Positions 34,006-46,912 are shown, counted from the stretch's first letter. The stretch is 64,000 nucleotides of DNA from Catenaria anguillulae PL171 (GCA_002102555.1 MCFL01000002.1:62001-126000); one strand, 5' to 3'. Numbers and translations are program-made. Notes: a model not told the origin generated them from the sequence alone.

Positions 34006-34347
34006 TGACTTTCGAGATGTGGGATGACATGCATACTTGTTGATCAGTGATTCCAAATCAGACGGATGCTCAGGGGTTCCTGTAGCATTTCGATGTCGTC
34101 CTGGTGGTTAAGGATCTATAACTGCTATGTAGATCGACATACACGTACGTGGCACATGGATACGATTGGTACTCTTTCGAGCTACCACCCTGTCGGGAAA
34201 AGCGAGAAGTCGGAAAGTGCACGTCGGGTTGTGTCGCGAGATGCGGCCAGTCCGGCAAGCAAATGGCACAGTGCATGAATGCGAGCACTTTTGGACGTGG
34301 CAACGCAATTCCGTTAACGTCAATTTGTCCGAAACCATCAGCCATCA
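34006..34347. other. Spacer upstream of the LINE
   Basis: No convincing coding frame on either strand and no repeats noted. Confidence 0.4.
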
Positions 34348-34923
34348 TCAAAATGTGATAGCAAGCATACTTGACTGATACCCAGATGGGTGATGGCCCC
34401 TCACCGGTGCAAATAGGTAAACCTGGGAGCTCGCAATACCGGCCGCGTTCCCTTGTCGTTTGGGGTCTGGTTTTTCGACGGAGTTGATCGATTCCGTCGG
34501 GAAGAGGTGTTGGAAAATGAAACTGCTGATGGCGTCGGCAATATCGGCATCAGGGTTCATGAGCCCCAACCTGCCGTATGCAAGACGATCACGATGCAAG
34601 ATGATAGCCATTTCGTTCGGATGGTAGCGCATGAACCAGTTCATGTCGAACACATCCGCTTCTGAAGACGGCAGGAATGACGCACAAGAGATCATTAGAC
34701 ACATTCCGAACGTCACACAAACAAAAGTTACGGGACTGCACAAACCTTGGGCTGCCGCCTGACAAAAGCAGCGTCGAGTGGCCGTCTGCTCGCGATCATT
34801 TGACGAGGAGGTTGTCGGACTTGCAAGATCAGCAGTTGACATTGGTCGCGGCTCAATTGCCGGCGGTACAGACATGACGAAACGAAACGATGGAAAGTTG
34901 CCACGCTTTTGTTTCTGAGTCAC
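34348..34923 (-). CDS. Unrecognised coding fragment
   Basis: A 191-codon frame. A plausible intron of about 80-100 nt (ending CTTCAG near 34660) would remove the hydrophobic stretch FVCVTFGMCLMISCASF. It would join a Ser/Thr-rich N-terminus (Met at 34875) to EADVFDMNWFMRYHPNEM and DADIADAISSFIFQHLFP. The latter has the residue mix of real protein, and the plus strand is not better. No family is recognised. It may be the 5' part of a gene separated by the LINE from the fragment at 29.5 kb (same strand), or an independent small gene. Confidence 0.3.
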   Translation of the reverse strand: MTQKQKRGNFPSFRFVMSVPPAIEPRPMSTADLASPTTSSSNDREQTATRRCFCQAAAQGLCSPVTFVCVTFGMCLMISCASFLPSSEADVFDMNWFMRYHPNEMAIILHRDRLAYGRLGLMNPDADIADAISSFIFQHLFPTESINSVEKPDPKRQGNAAGIASSQVYLFAPVRGHHPSGYQSSMLAITF

Positions 34924-36372
34924 ATGTAATACTTGAGAGACACTACAATCTTTCGTTGCTTATGACTGTGGATCAGCACCTTCCTCACTGCACACGGATC
35001 ACGTGAAAGGAGTTCCCACAGGTAAGGTCGAAACCGCGTTCATTTGTGGTTCCCAACGCCACCCTCTTCTTCTTCTCTTCAACAATCATCAACAGCAATA
35101 CGCAATTGTACTGCTTCCGACTTCAAGCATTCGTCACAAAGCTGTCTCTCTGATCCCACCAGGTCTGGCCCAACGCGTCCGGCCCGTACGCTGGCTCACA
35201 CAAAGCAATCGATTCTCACGGCACAACACACACGCGTCCGATGCTGACAGTCAACTGCAAGACGTGCGGCCAAACCAGCAGCCAGCCAAACCAACGGTTC
35301 TGGATGGAAGGCGAGCAATCGAATACGGAACGCGTAATGCAAACCATGTGGCGGCCCGTTGTTTGCAGAATATGTCTGTAGCCGGCGCCTATTGACTTTC
35401 GATTACGCGTTTCCCGTATTTTCTTTCATCTGTGTGTCATGGTGGAGTGTGTGGGATTCGCCTGAAAAGCCTCTCAAGGTGCCCACGGTGTTTGTTGGCT
35501 GATTCGAGGCCGGCTCGCTCACTCGCATTCGCTATCTCCTCACCTACGCACACGCCGTGTCATGGTTTTCCACCCGCGTTTCTCTCCCACCACTTCCTCG
35601 CTTGGATTTCAACTGCATCACGATTGACTGTCGCGCGGCCATATTATATGGAAAGCCCAGTCCTTGTGGAGTTTTGGACCAACGCAAGGTGGTCCCCTCT
35701 TCAAGGCTCGGAGTTCGGTATGCCGTCTGCAACATTCTTTCACACTCAAGTTGGCCCCTCCCACCCCACCATGCGAGCTCAGCGGTACCTGCAGCCAAGC
35801 TCGGCGTAAATCCGTGATCAGCCCGGCTTTGTGCATGCTTTACAAGCGTTCCGACCTCTTTCAATTGGGACTTGACGTGGTGTACTACCGGTATGTCGTG
35901 GATTGTTCGGATGGACACTGGACAGGTGGCGGGGGGAAACGGTACATGCGTAGACTTCAATGTGCCGTGGACAGTTGGCTACTAGTGACTGTGAATTGGA
36001 TCATCGCACAGCTCGCAGCAGAATGGCCATTCGATTGCCATTGTTGTTGCGGGCAAGCATCGCGACAATGATTCAGCGGATGCGAGGAGGCGGTTGCGCA
36101 TGTGGGATATGCCCTGCCGTCCGGTCTCCCGCCATTTACATTTGTGTGCTATGGTGGGCTCACGCAGTGAACTGGTCGCTCATGACGGTATCACGGTTCT
36201 TGCAAAGAGATTGTTATTTAAAACCTTTGCGCTTCACTGCAATCGGTTTATGAAAGGCCTAGAAAACTGCGCAGCTGCTTTGGTACTACATATGAGACGG
36301 TTTTTTTTTTTTTTTTTTTTTTCTGCAGAATGATTCATGTCCTGTGACAATCAAGACTGTCCTCATAACGAT
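34924..36372. other. Gene-poor stretch with a 22-base poly-T tract
   Basis: About 1.4 kb with only short unrelated open frames on both strands. A run of 22 T at 36301-36322 follows a short AT-rich segment. The run could be the reverse-strand poly-A of an old retroposed copy, but no body sequence was identified. Confidence 0.4.
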
Positions 36373-37394
36373 TCATTGCATGCACAAACATAGTTTCTCA
36401 ACATTACAGGGAGGGAGGGACAGACATATCATGAACACTTTGCCACCATATCTTGCCGCTGTTGCCCATCCTTGATCTCCGTCGGCCATCGCCTTGTCGA
36501 CCAATTCTTGTGCCGGAGGCAACTCCAATCGTTCGACCCTACCCTCCCACAACGACCTCACCGGTGGCACCATTTGCTCCTTCTCTCCATGATGGGTACC
36601 GCTCACCCTCTGGACCACCTTGTCGACCTGCGCCATGATGTCCGCGTGCACCTCCTCGACTCTCTTTCCTGCATCCACCACCTTCCAATACCGGTCATCT
36701 TTCAACTTGTCCAAAAACAAGTGCCTGACCTTGCCCTGCATCTCGCTCGTCTCATACCTCTCCTCACCATAGCCGCCTCTCTTTGCAGCGGCCTCGGGGC
36801 TCAAATCCAAGTACACGACCAAGTCGGGCTCTGGCAGGCCGACATCCGGTCGCATACACCACTCGAGATCCAAGCCTTTTGCCGCTGAAAAGGCACCCCG
36901 AATACGCATACCTGTCGACGACCAGATGCGTGCCTTGCGCCAGCATGTCGCGCATGGCCCGCTCGTGCTCGCGGCGGTTGGCCGCAAAAAGCAAGTGGAT
37001 GAGATGGTCGTCGATGTGCGCCGAGGTAGAAAGGTAAGTGTTGATGATTTTGCCGTGGGCGTCGTGCGATCTGGAAACTTTAACATGTGTGCGTTGGTTT
37101 GGCCAAGGGCCTCGTGAGCAGGGCGACTTGGGTGGTTTTGCCGCAGCGGTCGCCGCCTTCGAGGACAATGAGGGCGCCGCGGCCCGGGCCCGGGTTCGGA
37201 ACGGGGTTGGGGGTAATTCGGATGAGTGCTTGAGGTTTCCATGGTTGAAGGTGCCATTGTTTCTTGCCGTTTGGTAAAATTGTTGAAGGACCGGCCGGGG
37301 TTGTGATCATTGACGGCAGGACCTGAGCGACGGAGGCGACCACTGCTCGTCTTGACGACAGGCGCGAGCAAATGATAGCGGCAGCACTTGCCAT
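36373..37394 (-). CDS. Thymidylate kinase (dTMP kinase) with N-terminal extension, frame breaks
   Basis: Start ATG at 37394. An N-terminal extension of about 70 residues, Ala/Arg/Ser rich, may direct it to mitochondria. The P-loop is LEGGDRCGKTTQ. Next come PDRTT, then a helix stretch HLIHLLFAANRREHE, the DRYAYSG motif, AAKGLDLEWC, MRPDVGLPEPDLVVYLDL and the LID segment AAKRGGYGEERYE. These are the eukaryotic dTMP kinase hallmarks (DRY, LID RG-x2-G-x-ERYE). The enzyme phosphorylates dTMP to dTDP. The frame changes at about 37105, 37045 and 36900, twice compatible with one missing base and once with two, so the gene is read as intact but poorly sequenced. The last residues before the stop (36373) are uncertain. 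Confidence 0.82.
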
Positions 37395-38003
37395 GATGCG
37401 ATCAAGTTACGCTCAGCACTTTTCTCCATTATCTGCAGCGAGCCTCGCGGAGTATCGCTGGCTGAAGTGCGCTCGCCGCTGCTTCGATGGGCCGCTGAGG
37501 GCTTGAGCAGCAGGTAATCAGGATTGGCGAAGTGCGGTCCAGCTGCAAGGTGAAAGAATGCCGTGCATTGCATGCACCCGTATCGATTTACTTACCGTGA
37601 GTGCTCTCCCTCGCCATCGCTCCTGGCCGCTTTGCACGCCGAACGGAAGTCCGACGTCAGCCGGTCAGCCCGGCGGTTTCCCAAAACGTGACCTTTTGCG
37701 TGACCGAGAAGAGCATTCATTTCGGTCCAGGGCCCAAGGCTGCAAGAGCACGTACACGCTCGACCCGTCAGCGTATTGCACCATGCCAGAACGGGCCAAG
37801 ACCGGAAACAACTCGATGCATTTCTTGCCGTCAATACGGTCCTGCTGAAGCCCTTACTCCTCTGCCCCCCTCTTTTTCGGCGTCTTCGACCCCGTGTCCG
37901 ACACCTCCACAATCCCCATCACCGACGCCGCGCCGCCGCCGATCCTCCGCTCTGCAACGAGTGTTGCAGGAGTGTTTCGTCAAATCATCAAAACCCATAC
38001 ACC
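37395..38003. other. Divergent intergenic region
   Basis: About 600 bases between dTMP kinase (-) and the MAPKK (+). Only low-complexity Pro/Arg open frames are seen, which I do not take as genes. It likely contains both promoters. Confidence 0.45.
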
Positions 38004-39382
38004 ATGTCCAAGCCGCAGCGCCCCAAGTTTGCCCGCAACCTCAAGCTCGACAAGGATGCCCCTCCGCCCTTTGCCAACTTTGCCAAGTATGTCGACCCAT
38101 CGGGCAACCTCAATTTCGCCGGCAAGGCCGTGCTCCACTCGTCGGGCGTCGACTTCTCCTCGGGAAACTCGTACAAGATCAACATGGCCGAACTCGACTT
38201 GCGCGAAGAGCTCGGCAAGGGCCAGTATGGCGTTGTCCATCTTGTGTACCACAAGCCCACAAAGGTCACCATGGCCATGAAGGAGATTCGCCTCGAGCTG
38301 GATGCAAACAAGCTCAAGCAGATTTTGATGGAGTTGGACGTGCTGCACATGAGCCATTCGCCCTACATTGTCGAGTTTTACGGCGCATTCTTTATTGAGA
38401 GTTGCGTGTATTATTGTATGGAGTTTATGGACGCGGGCAGTTTGGATCGGTTGTATGGGTACAAGGGCGGGGCGCCCGAGGATATTCTGGCGGGTATTGC
38501 CTATTCCGTACGTGCTCTCCTTGCTCCTTGCACGTTGCTCCCTTGACTTACACTCTGCCCTTTCGCCCGTTGTATCGCAGATGGTCAAGGGATTGCATTT
38601 CCTCAAGCAAGAGCTCAAGATCATTCACCGCGACGTGAAACCAACGAGTACGTCGGCGCTCCTCCAGATCTCAACCCATCAGTCGTGGCTCACTCGCTTA
38701 AACGCTTCCAACAGATGTGCTTGCAAACACAAAAGGTGAAATCAAACTCTGCGACTTTGGCGTCTCTGGCCAACTCATCCAATCCCTCGCGAAAACCAAC
38801 ATTGGGTGCCAATCCTACATGTCACCCGAACGCATCGCCATGTCAGACAACTCGTACTCGACCGCCTCGGACGTGTGGTCGCTTGGCTTGTCTCTGCTCG
38901 AGGTGGGGTCGGGCCAATACCCGTATCCGCCAAACCGTTTTGACTCCATATTTGCGCAGCTGAACGCCATTGTCAATGAGACGCCTCCGGGCCTGCCTGC
39001 GGACCGGTTTAGCCAGGATGCCATTTCGTTTGTTGAAATTTGGTACGGCAGCCCTTTCCTTTCCTGCACGTCCCGGTCATGTACGTGTATAATTGACATA
39101 GTTTCCCGGCATGCCCGTAGTCTGCAAAAGAACGCTGCGGCCCGTCCAACCTACCCGCAGCTCCTCGAGCATCCGTTCCTGACAAAGTACGAGGCCAAGA
39201 TGGATCAGGTCGACTTGGCCGCCTGGGTCCAGGCCGCGGTCGCATGGCGCAAGGAAAAGTCGGCACAGGAAAAGAATGCAACCAGCAACGGCAGCAGTAA
39301 CGGCGGTCAGCAAGGCAAGAGTCAAGGCGGGTTCTTGCCGGGGAGTATTCGGGATTTGGTGTTTAAGCGGTCGCAGAGTTGA
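38004..39382 (+). CDS. Pbs2/Wis1-type MAP kinase kinase
   Basis: Exons 38004..38507, 38581..38647, 38715..39042 and 39121..39382 join in phases 0, 1 and 2 to give 386 residues. Kinase motifs are present in order: LGKGQYGVVH (P-loop), MAMKEIRLEL (Lys), MELDVLHMSHSPYIVEFYGA, HRDVKPTN, LCDFGVSG, and the activation segment LAKTNIGCQSYMSPERI. The sequence IGCQSYMxPERI is typical of Pbs2/Wis1, the MAPKK of the HOG/stress pathway; its Ser/Thr sites in the activation loop are phosphorylated by MAPKKKs. The N-terminus is short (about 70 residues) compared with yeast Pbs2, so docking regions of the yeast protein are lacking. The tail is Gly/Ser/Gln rich and ends in basic residues. Confidence 0.9.
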
Positions 39383-40677
39383 GATTGGCGGTTGGTCCTG
39401 CTTGGATTTGGCCGCGTGTATTTTGAGCGCTTGTGCAGGGCGATTTTGGTCGAGTCAACCCGTTGCGTACCTGGTGTGCTTTGAAGTTTTCTCGTTTGTC
39501 ACTCGACCTCTCCGTCATCATTTCCGCCCGCGCTCTTGACTTGATATTTGTCGGCATGCTTTCCCTGTACCTGACCCTCTTAAGTTTGTCCCACTCTCGT
39601 TCACATTGTTCGTTTTGCTTTCTGATTCCATCGACACCCTTATCGTCTTTACTCTTCCATTCTTGCCACTCTTCTGCGGCATTCGCATGGACTTTGCTTT
39701 CATATCTAGCTTCCAGCGGATCCACCTTTCCCTATCTCATATCGTACATACTTTCACCTTCCTGACCATCCGACAAACTGCTCACCGCAATCTGTTCCGT
39801 TGCCTGGTTTGTTTGATTGACATCTGCTTTTCAGTCCATTTCTTACGACACATGAATTCGCAACACACATTTGTGATCTACCTGCGCTTTCGCCACATTC
39901 GATATGTCATTGTGCTGTTCCCACAAAAGTCCCATCTCGACATCAAGGTTGACCTTGACTATTGATCCCTCATGATCACCGAGATTTGCTCTTCTGAGAC
40001 TTGCTCGCAGCTTGCCGTTGCCACCACCGCTCCCGCCGCCCACAGGCACAGAAATGAACCCCTATCCCGCCCGTCGCCCACAAAACTGTCACCGTGATTG
40101 CAGAATATCAAAGACCGGTTTTGCGCCCCGATGGCATGATTTCGTGATTGCGAGCGTCGCTCCATTATTGCGCGGGAACCGCGGCCCAGTTCCACACTCG
40201 CAGACCTCCATAGCCCAGCTTCCGGGTTCAATAATACTAGTGGGAATGAGACGGAGCAGTGGTGGGACGAGTGGGACTGGGAAGGCCGAGAGCACTGAAT
40301 CTGGAGGCCGACGCGCCTCGAGAGTCGCGCCATTCCTGCAGCAGGAAGCACATCAATTCTGCTTGCGAAACTCGGGAGCAAAGGATTGGGCGATGTGGGC
40401 TAAGTGGTGAACTTGAATACTTCCCGTTTCGTGTCTCGAGCTCTCGCCAACTCCCCAAGACCAGGCTCAAGCCTCAAGTCGATGGCCAGGACGATGATTG
40501 GATGATTGGCAACACGCAGTCTATTTGTCACCACGATTCGTGGTGAAGATTCAACATGATTGACTAATGGTACAAGCACATGGAATAGGAAAGAGCAAAA
40601 ATGGATCAAAAACAAAAAGGGAGCAACACGATCACAAAAGATGGTGTTTTGGGAATGAATGCAAGTATTTAAAAGAC
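39383..40677. other. Intergenic region, no gene recognised
   Basis: About 1.3 kb between the 3' end of the MAPKK gene and the 3' end of the nucleoside transporter gene. Several 60-140 codon open frames exist but none shows domain or codon-pattern evidence. Confidence 0.45.
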
Positions 40678-42540
40678 TTACAGGAGAATACCAGCAATGC
40701 ATGCACTGCAGAGCGTGCACATGGTGCCGACCAACATGGCGGGGACGGCAATCTTGGCAATGTCACCACGGCGGGAAGGAGCCATGGCACCAAGGCAACC
40801 AATCTGGATACCGACGGAACCAATGTTGGCGAAACCGCAAAGGGCGTAGGTGGCGAGGAGCTCACCACGCTTGGAGAGGACAGCCTCGGCCTTGCGCTGG
40901 GCGTTCTTGCCAATGAGGAAGGAAAGCTCATCGTAGGCAGCGAACTCGTTGATGACCATCTTCATGCCCAAGAGCTGGCCAACGTAGGTGCAGTCTTGGA
41001 TGGGGACACCAAGAGCCCAGGCGAAGGGCCAGAAGACGTAGCCGAGGACGCGGTTGATGGAGATGGGCGCCGAGGGGTTCAAGTAGCGGAAGAACTCGGT
41101 GAAGACAATGTCGCACAAGTTGTACAAGGCAATGATGGACAAGAGCGAGCCAGTGATGAGGCCAGCAAGGGTCATACCCTGGGCGGCACCGTTGGCAGCA
41201 GCGTGGAGAACGTTGACTTCGTGGTGCTCGCCATTGTCGGGGATGGTCACATCACCCTTGGACAGGGAAGCCTCGGTCTCGGGCCAGCGGAGCTTGGAGA
41301 GGGCGAGCGAGCAAGGGACCGACATGATGCACGAGGTGATGAGAGCAGTGCCGTCAATGCCCATGGAACTGTTCAATGATGGGTTTGACAAGATCAAGGT
41401 CAGCAGCGGTCACGAGCACAAGCATCGATAAAGGGCAAACGTACAGGAAAGCGAAGAGGACGGAACCGGCAATGGTGGAGAAACCAGAAGCCATGATGGT
41501 GTGGATCTCGGACTCGGTCATGAACTCAAGGAAGGGCAAGACCATGAGGGCAGACTCACCTTGGCCAACGAAGGGCGAGGCAGCTGCAACCACAGACTCG
41601 GAACCAGACGTGTTCATGAGGCGGACCATGACCCAGGCAAACTTGATGACGAGCCATTGCATGGCGCCGAGGTAGTAGACAACTTGGATGAACGAGGCAA
41701 AGAAGATAATGGCGGGCAAGACGTTGACGATGAAGTTCTGTTGTGAAGGGCGAGCAACTCGTTAGCAAGACAAGGTGGCGCGAGACACGAGCGATTCAGC
41801 AATGGAACATACCTGGAGGAGAACGGCGTCGAACCACAGGAACTTGAGACCAAAGTTCTTACCGAGACCGAGGAAACCAGCAACCATCTTGGAAATGAAA
41901 GAGAAGATATTGTTGCCGAAAGTCGTCTTGAGCACAAAGAGACCTATTCACGATGTGTTAAAACGAGCATACAATCAGGCACAATGTAACGCAAGTGGGC
42001 ACAATTTGGGGAAAACTGCGTACCCAACAAGAACTGGGCGAGGATGCCGACCGACACGAGGCGGAAGTCGACAGCGGCACGGTTGTTGGAGCAAGCGTAG
42101 ACGAGAACGATGATCAAAATGAGACCGAGAAGCGAGCGAGCACGGTCGAGCTTGGAGCCAGCCTCAGAGTCGGGGATAACGAGAATGGAAACGATTGCAA
42201 TGGCGAGGGTGGCAGCGAAGAAGACACCAGCCCAGATGTTGTCCGAGAACTTGGACATGGCACTCGAGATGGGACCAAACACAACGGCAAACGGCTTAGA
42301 GAGCGTTTCATTGGAGATGCGCTTGGTACCGATCTTGGCAATGATGCAGAAGTAGAGGAAAGCCGGGAAGGCAATCGTGTCGGGATGGTTGCCCCAGGCA
42401 AAGATGAGCCAGACGGTCAGACCAATGCAGATGACTGCATCGACGACACGCTGGAGGGTCGAGTCCTTGAAGGTCTCGGGCTGAGCGGGTTGAGGAGCGG
42501 CGACCTTGGAGTCGGCCTTGACTTCTTCAGTGGCAGACAT
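40678..42540 (-). CDS. Concentrative nucleoside transporter (CNT/SLC28 family)
   Basis: Exons 42540..42024, 41943..41813, 41737..41445 and 41368..40678 (phases 1, 0, 2) give 543 residues. The protein has an acidic cytosolic N-terminus and about ten or more transmembrane helices. CNT signatures are clear: GQGESALMVLPFLEFM, then SEIHTIMASGFSTIAGSVL, and near the C-terminus CGFANIGSVGIQIGCLGAMAPSRR. These form the helical hairpins and nucleoside or cation site in structurally known CNTs. It imports nucleosides with sodium or protons across the plasma membrane. The start ATG at 42540 is chosen because the upstream in-frame extension lies in low-complexity leader. No frame breaks occur here. Confidence 0.92.
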
Positions 42541-45085
42541 GGCGAGGAAGTTGTGAGATGAGTTGGATGATGATTGAGATTGGAGGGTGGAGAGAGACAG
42601 AGTTGTTGGGAGACGGTTCACTACGAGCCGGGAGTAAATGAGCTTGGAACGGGTCGGAATGCGACGGGGGCAAGGAGGTATTTATCGGCTCGGCCATGCA
42701 TGCAAAATGCAATGGGGGGATGGTTTGTTGATGCCGCTGCTTCTTTGCATTTTCATCGCTGCACACTGCCGTCCCCTCGCCAGCCACCAGGAAATGATGA
42801 CCCACAATCACAGCGCACTTCTACAGGACTGCTTGGATGCCACACAACGGAACGCAACTTGAGTTTACGATGCATGCAATCGGCACCTTTCGGAATGGCT
42901 TGTTTCACCTTGTGCAACCGCCCGATGGCAGATTCGCCGTGTCTCACCCGCCAATCTTTCCATCTGCTCCAGTCAGCTGGTCCTGCCTAACAAAAAGTTG
43001 GCGGGCTGGAACATGGGGGTTGGCGCGAGCAGACGCCAGCTCCGCCACGCGTCCCCTCAAGCCATCAATTCTCATGTGCCCTTGTGTCATGTTCACACCA
43101 GCCCAGTTCACCAGCCGTGTTCTCAACGCCCAGATCCTGCCAATTACAGGCGCTGGGTTTCGAAGAACCTAACGTCACTCTCCTCGATTGTTTGTGCTGC
43201 CAGTCCAGCATGGAAAGTCTCGGAGGTCCCTTCCGACTTTCAGTTGCAGTATTGACCGCCCTCGCAATGTCCGCACATCCGCCGCGGAGATTGGGCAAGC
43301 GCGGTACCAAGTATAGTCCGGGCAGTTGCGATCGGGAGAGTTTGCCCTATCGGGGCAAGTACAATGAGATATGCTGCAATCACCATGCATGTCTCGTGCT
43401 CAGACTGGTCGCGATCGTCCTGTATCTGCTGTTGTGACCGCCCAAATCCCATCGACAATGGTGTGCCTTCCATCAGTGGGGAGCGTATACTCTGGGTTAC
43501 TCATGGAGCGAGAAGATAATGTAATTCCTCCTCGTTCCAGTAAGTGCATGCCATCCTCAGCGACCAATACCCACCAGGAGAACTGATTTGCCAGGGCCCC
43601 CAACACTGAATTCCGCTAAGAACAAATAAATGAACGGCTTGCTCGACATGCCGAACAACCTGGCAATGCAGTCCACTCGATTTCATCGCTATATGCACCC
43701 ATTGCCGCATTGCCGCTATCTGGCGTCCAACAGATGGATCTTGGCCATCTGAACAAGTGAGCAGAACTCGAGCCATTTCCTGGGGTCTATGGAAGCCATC
43801 TCACGCGGTACGGCTGGGAACCGTCATGCGCGATGGTGACTTAATCGAGCGCCAGCCCAAATGGTCAATGACGCTGCCCTTACACTGTGAACAACGTTCG
43901 TTCGCGCCTTGACTCCATCCCCACCAGTGAGCCTTACTTCATGAATTCGAACCAGGTCGGACCCGTCCTACTGACCCTTCAGGAACATCCCGCCACACTC
44001 AACTACGCACGAGAATCGACCCGACCTACCGCCAACATGACGCATCTCGAGCACGATATGAATCGTTTTTCCATTAACAACGCGAACGACAAGGAAGAAT
44101 CATGTCAATCGGCTGGTGGGTCACTGCGGCAAAGTGTGAGAACAACGGCAATTCATTCGACTGCGAATCACACAAGCAAAAGGGGACAGTGGCAGGCTCC
44201 TGCAACGGACGCCTCGAGCTCCCCGAGAAGCGCGAACCGACCCGAACATGACCGCTCGACTCATGGTGAACCGCCCTCTTGGCCCCGTATACGTAGGGAC
44301 AACGACTAGGTGTTGACGGGAGAACGTCCTGCCAGTCAGCTGCGGACAATTCCATCAAGAGCTCGAGCACCAAACGTCAACTCAACCACAAATGCAATGA
44401 AATTCTGTCGGCGTTAACGTTGTCAGACTGACCCGTTTGCTGTCAGGTTGAAAACGCAAGCAGGGCGACTTGTGTGGAGCGATACAAATTCATTTGCTGG
44501 GGCAAGCGTGATCTCCCGCACGCCACACTCTAAGAACAATTCGATCCTGCACATCGATTGGACGGCAGTGGGAAAATTTCATGCACGGATGCGTGGCCGG
44601 TGCTTCCATTCAAAAGAAAAAAACTCCACTGATCATGGCCAAATAACACCGCATGCAAGGTGCCGGTCGCCGGCCCTCAACCCCCATCCGCCAAGTTGAT
44701 GATGGTTGCTGGACTCAGAGGACCGAGCCCGCAGACAAGCGATTCTTTACCGACCACCGCTTGATGTACTTATGCCGTTGACGTGTTGTGCTGAGCTGGA
44801 CGAGCTCGAGTTGGATTCCGCCGTGCTACAACGATCTGAGGGAAGCCAACCGTTTCTGCCACTGGCAGGCGATGAACCGTGAGAAGGATATGTATGATAG
44901 AGCGAATAATGTAGAAGTGCAGAGTCTCACAGCCAGCAAACATGCAGTGTCAAGTATAGGTGGTAAGGGCACAATAAAAGGGAAATGGCAGAGCAACAGT
45001 AAGATAGCAGGCAGCCAAGGATGAACAAGTTGAGCGTAAGCAAACAAGAAGAATGACAACTACCGGACTCGCTCGTATCCCAACC
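42541..45085. other. 2.5 kb gene-poor stretch
   Basis: Only short open frames are present on both strands, without recognisable domains, introns or repeats. It lies between the start of the CNT gene and the end of the MFS gene. It may hold long regulatory sequence, a noncoding RNA or decayed elements; sequence alone does not decide. Confidence 0.4.
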
Positions 45086-46912
45086 CTATTCCAACCCGGC
45101 ATATCTCGCTACGACAACCACAGGCACCACCAACAATCCAAGCAAGATGGCGCTGGATGCCATCAACCAAAAGAATCCAAACTGTGCAAACACGACGCCA
45201 GCAATCGAGGGACCAAACAAAATGGCGACCGAGTAGGCGAGGTTGAAGAGGGCGTACACGGATGCGAACGCAGTGCTGCCTTTTGAGCTGACGTACCGGC
45301 CCATACTGCATACATTGCAAATGTATTCGGTTAGTGTTCCCACCACAAAACAAACAAAAAAAAAAAGACGAGACGCGAAATGAAATGAATCGTACATGGG
45401 CACAATGGGCGTCATGGCAAACGACTGCGCGCCTCCAAACAAGACGAGCGCGCAAACCTCTCCCCACAGCGGCAATCCGGGCATCGCTGGCAGCGTGGCC
45501 GTCAACGCCAACAGTACCAAGCCCAAGAGCAGCACCTTGAATCCGCCAATTTTGTCGCTGAGGTTGCCAGCAATCGTGGCCGTGACCATGGACGGAATCA
45601 CAAGCGACACAAACGTGGTGCCAATCTGCGACGGCGTCAAGTTGTACGTGTCGTGCAGGTGCAAGGGAAGCGTGGGCTCGAGACCAGAGAAGATGCCGCC
45701 GACAATGATGGTAACGAGGATGCACAATTGGATGGGAAGACCGTGCAGCAGCGACAACATGCCTTGTTGCTGCTGGGGTTGCGGGGCGGGGCGCGGACCG
45801 ACTGTACGTCGGACGGTGGCGAGGTGACAATGACGGCGGGACTTGTTGTGTTGTACGAGTCGACAACGAGGTCAGCCAATGTGCGCTGCTGTTGCCCGAG
45901 CCGCGCAGGAGTGGAGATTCTTCCGATTGGTGCGAGGCATGCAGGTAGCGCGATTCGTCAACGACAAGCCGGAAAAGAAGGTTGGCGAATGCGAGGCCGG
46001 CAGAGAAGTAAAACGGCGCTGCGTAGCCAAAGTACTGAAAAAGCCAACCGCCGATGACGGGACCGGCGAGGAACCTGCGAGTAAACATGACGAGGTTTAC
46101 AATGGACCATTAGTACAGATCTCGGTTGACTTGGAAGGTGGAGATATCGGAGTCTGCATACCCAGCATGGTTGCATGACAACACTGGCCCAATCACCGAG
46201 CCGAGATACTCGGGCGGGTACACGTCGGCAAGCAGCGACAATCCAACGGTCCATGGTGCACCTGCCTAAATCCTTGCAAGATACGTGCGACGAGCAGTTG
46301 CCAGTATTGCGTGGAGAGGGCAAAGATGATGGTCGTGCAGACGAGTCCGGCAAGGCCAAAGAACATGGGCCATTTGCGGTTGCGCCACTTGTCCGAAAGG
46401 TAGGCGATTGGAGGGGTCGAGAGAAGAAGACCAAGCGCTACATGAATGAGTAGGTGACGTACAGCGTGTCAGTGGCAAATTGTGGGTTGGGACAGTGTGA
46501 TAGTGTTACCTACCATATGACGCAAAGAGGAATCCGAGTGAGGCTTCATCGACATGGAGCTTCTCGGCGGCCTGAATGAGCAGCAACATGGAAATGTCAG
46601 CAGCGATACACCAGTCATTTCCATCCAGACCCTGTTGGTGACGTACAATGTACGGGAGAATCGGAACGACCGCTCCGTACACAACCATGTCTGCAACAAA
46701 ACGCCGTCAGCCGGTTGCCTTTGATCTCGCCCCGGGTCATTTGGCCAACGTACCGACAAACAAGGAAAACCCGACCAACCAAGCAATCGTCGCCCGCCTC
46801 TGTGTCCAGGGAAATGCGCATCCGAAGGCAACTCCCTGTTCTCCACCTCTTGGCCATCCTCTCCGTCTCCCTCTTCAACGCTCAACAGCGGATCCGACGG
46901 GTAATTGCCCAT
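45086..46912 (-). CDS. Major facilitator superfamily transporter, vesicular amine transporter/DHA1-like
   Basis: Probable start ATG 46912 (MGNYPSDPLL) and stop at 45086, with at least five introns (for example 46690-46740, 46490-46510, 46060-46170 and 45300-45400). Twelve helices can be followed: IAWLVGFSLFVG, DMVVYGAVVPILPYIV, then motif A in PIAYLSDKWRNRKW, later GPVIGGWLFQYFGYAAPFYF, a cytosolic loop with SEESPLL, GIFSGLEPTLPLHLH, GNLSDKIGGFKVLLLGLVLL, and FGPSIAGVVFAQFGFFWLM. The motif spacing fits drug:proton antiporter (DHA1) or SLC18-like vesicular amine transporters. A frame break near 46800 in the first helix region fits one missing base. An alternative start at 47154 lies in another frame and gives only low-complexity sequence. 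Confidence 0.78.

Noticed and set aside
40567-41379. 270-codon plus-strand open frame over the nucleoside transporter
   Set aside because: Shadow of the minus-strand CNT gene, which has transmembrane helices and family motifs.
43887-44309. 140-codon plus-strand open frame in the 2.5 kb gene-poor stretch
   Set aside because: No domain, no splice partners, and no hydrophobic or repeat pattern; not enough to call a gene.
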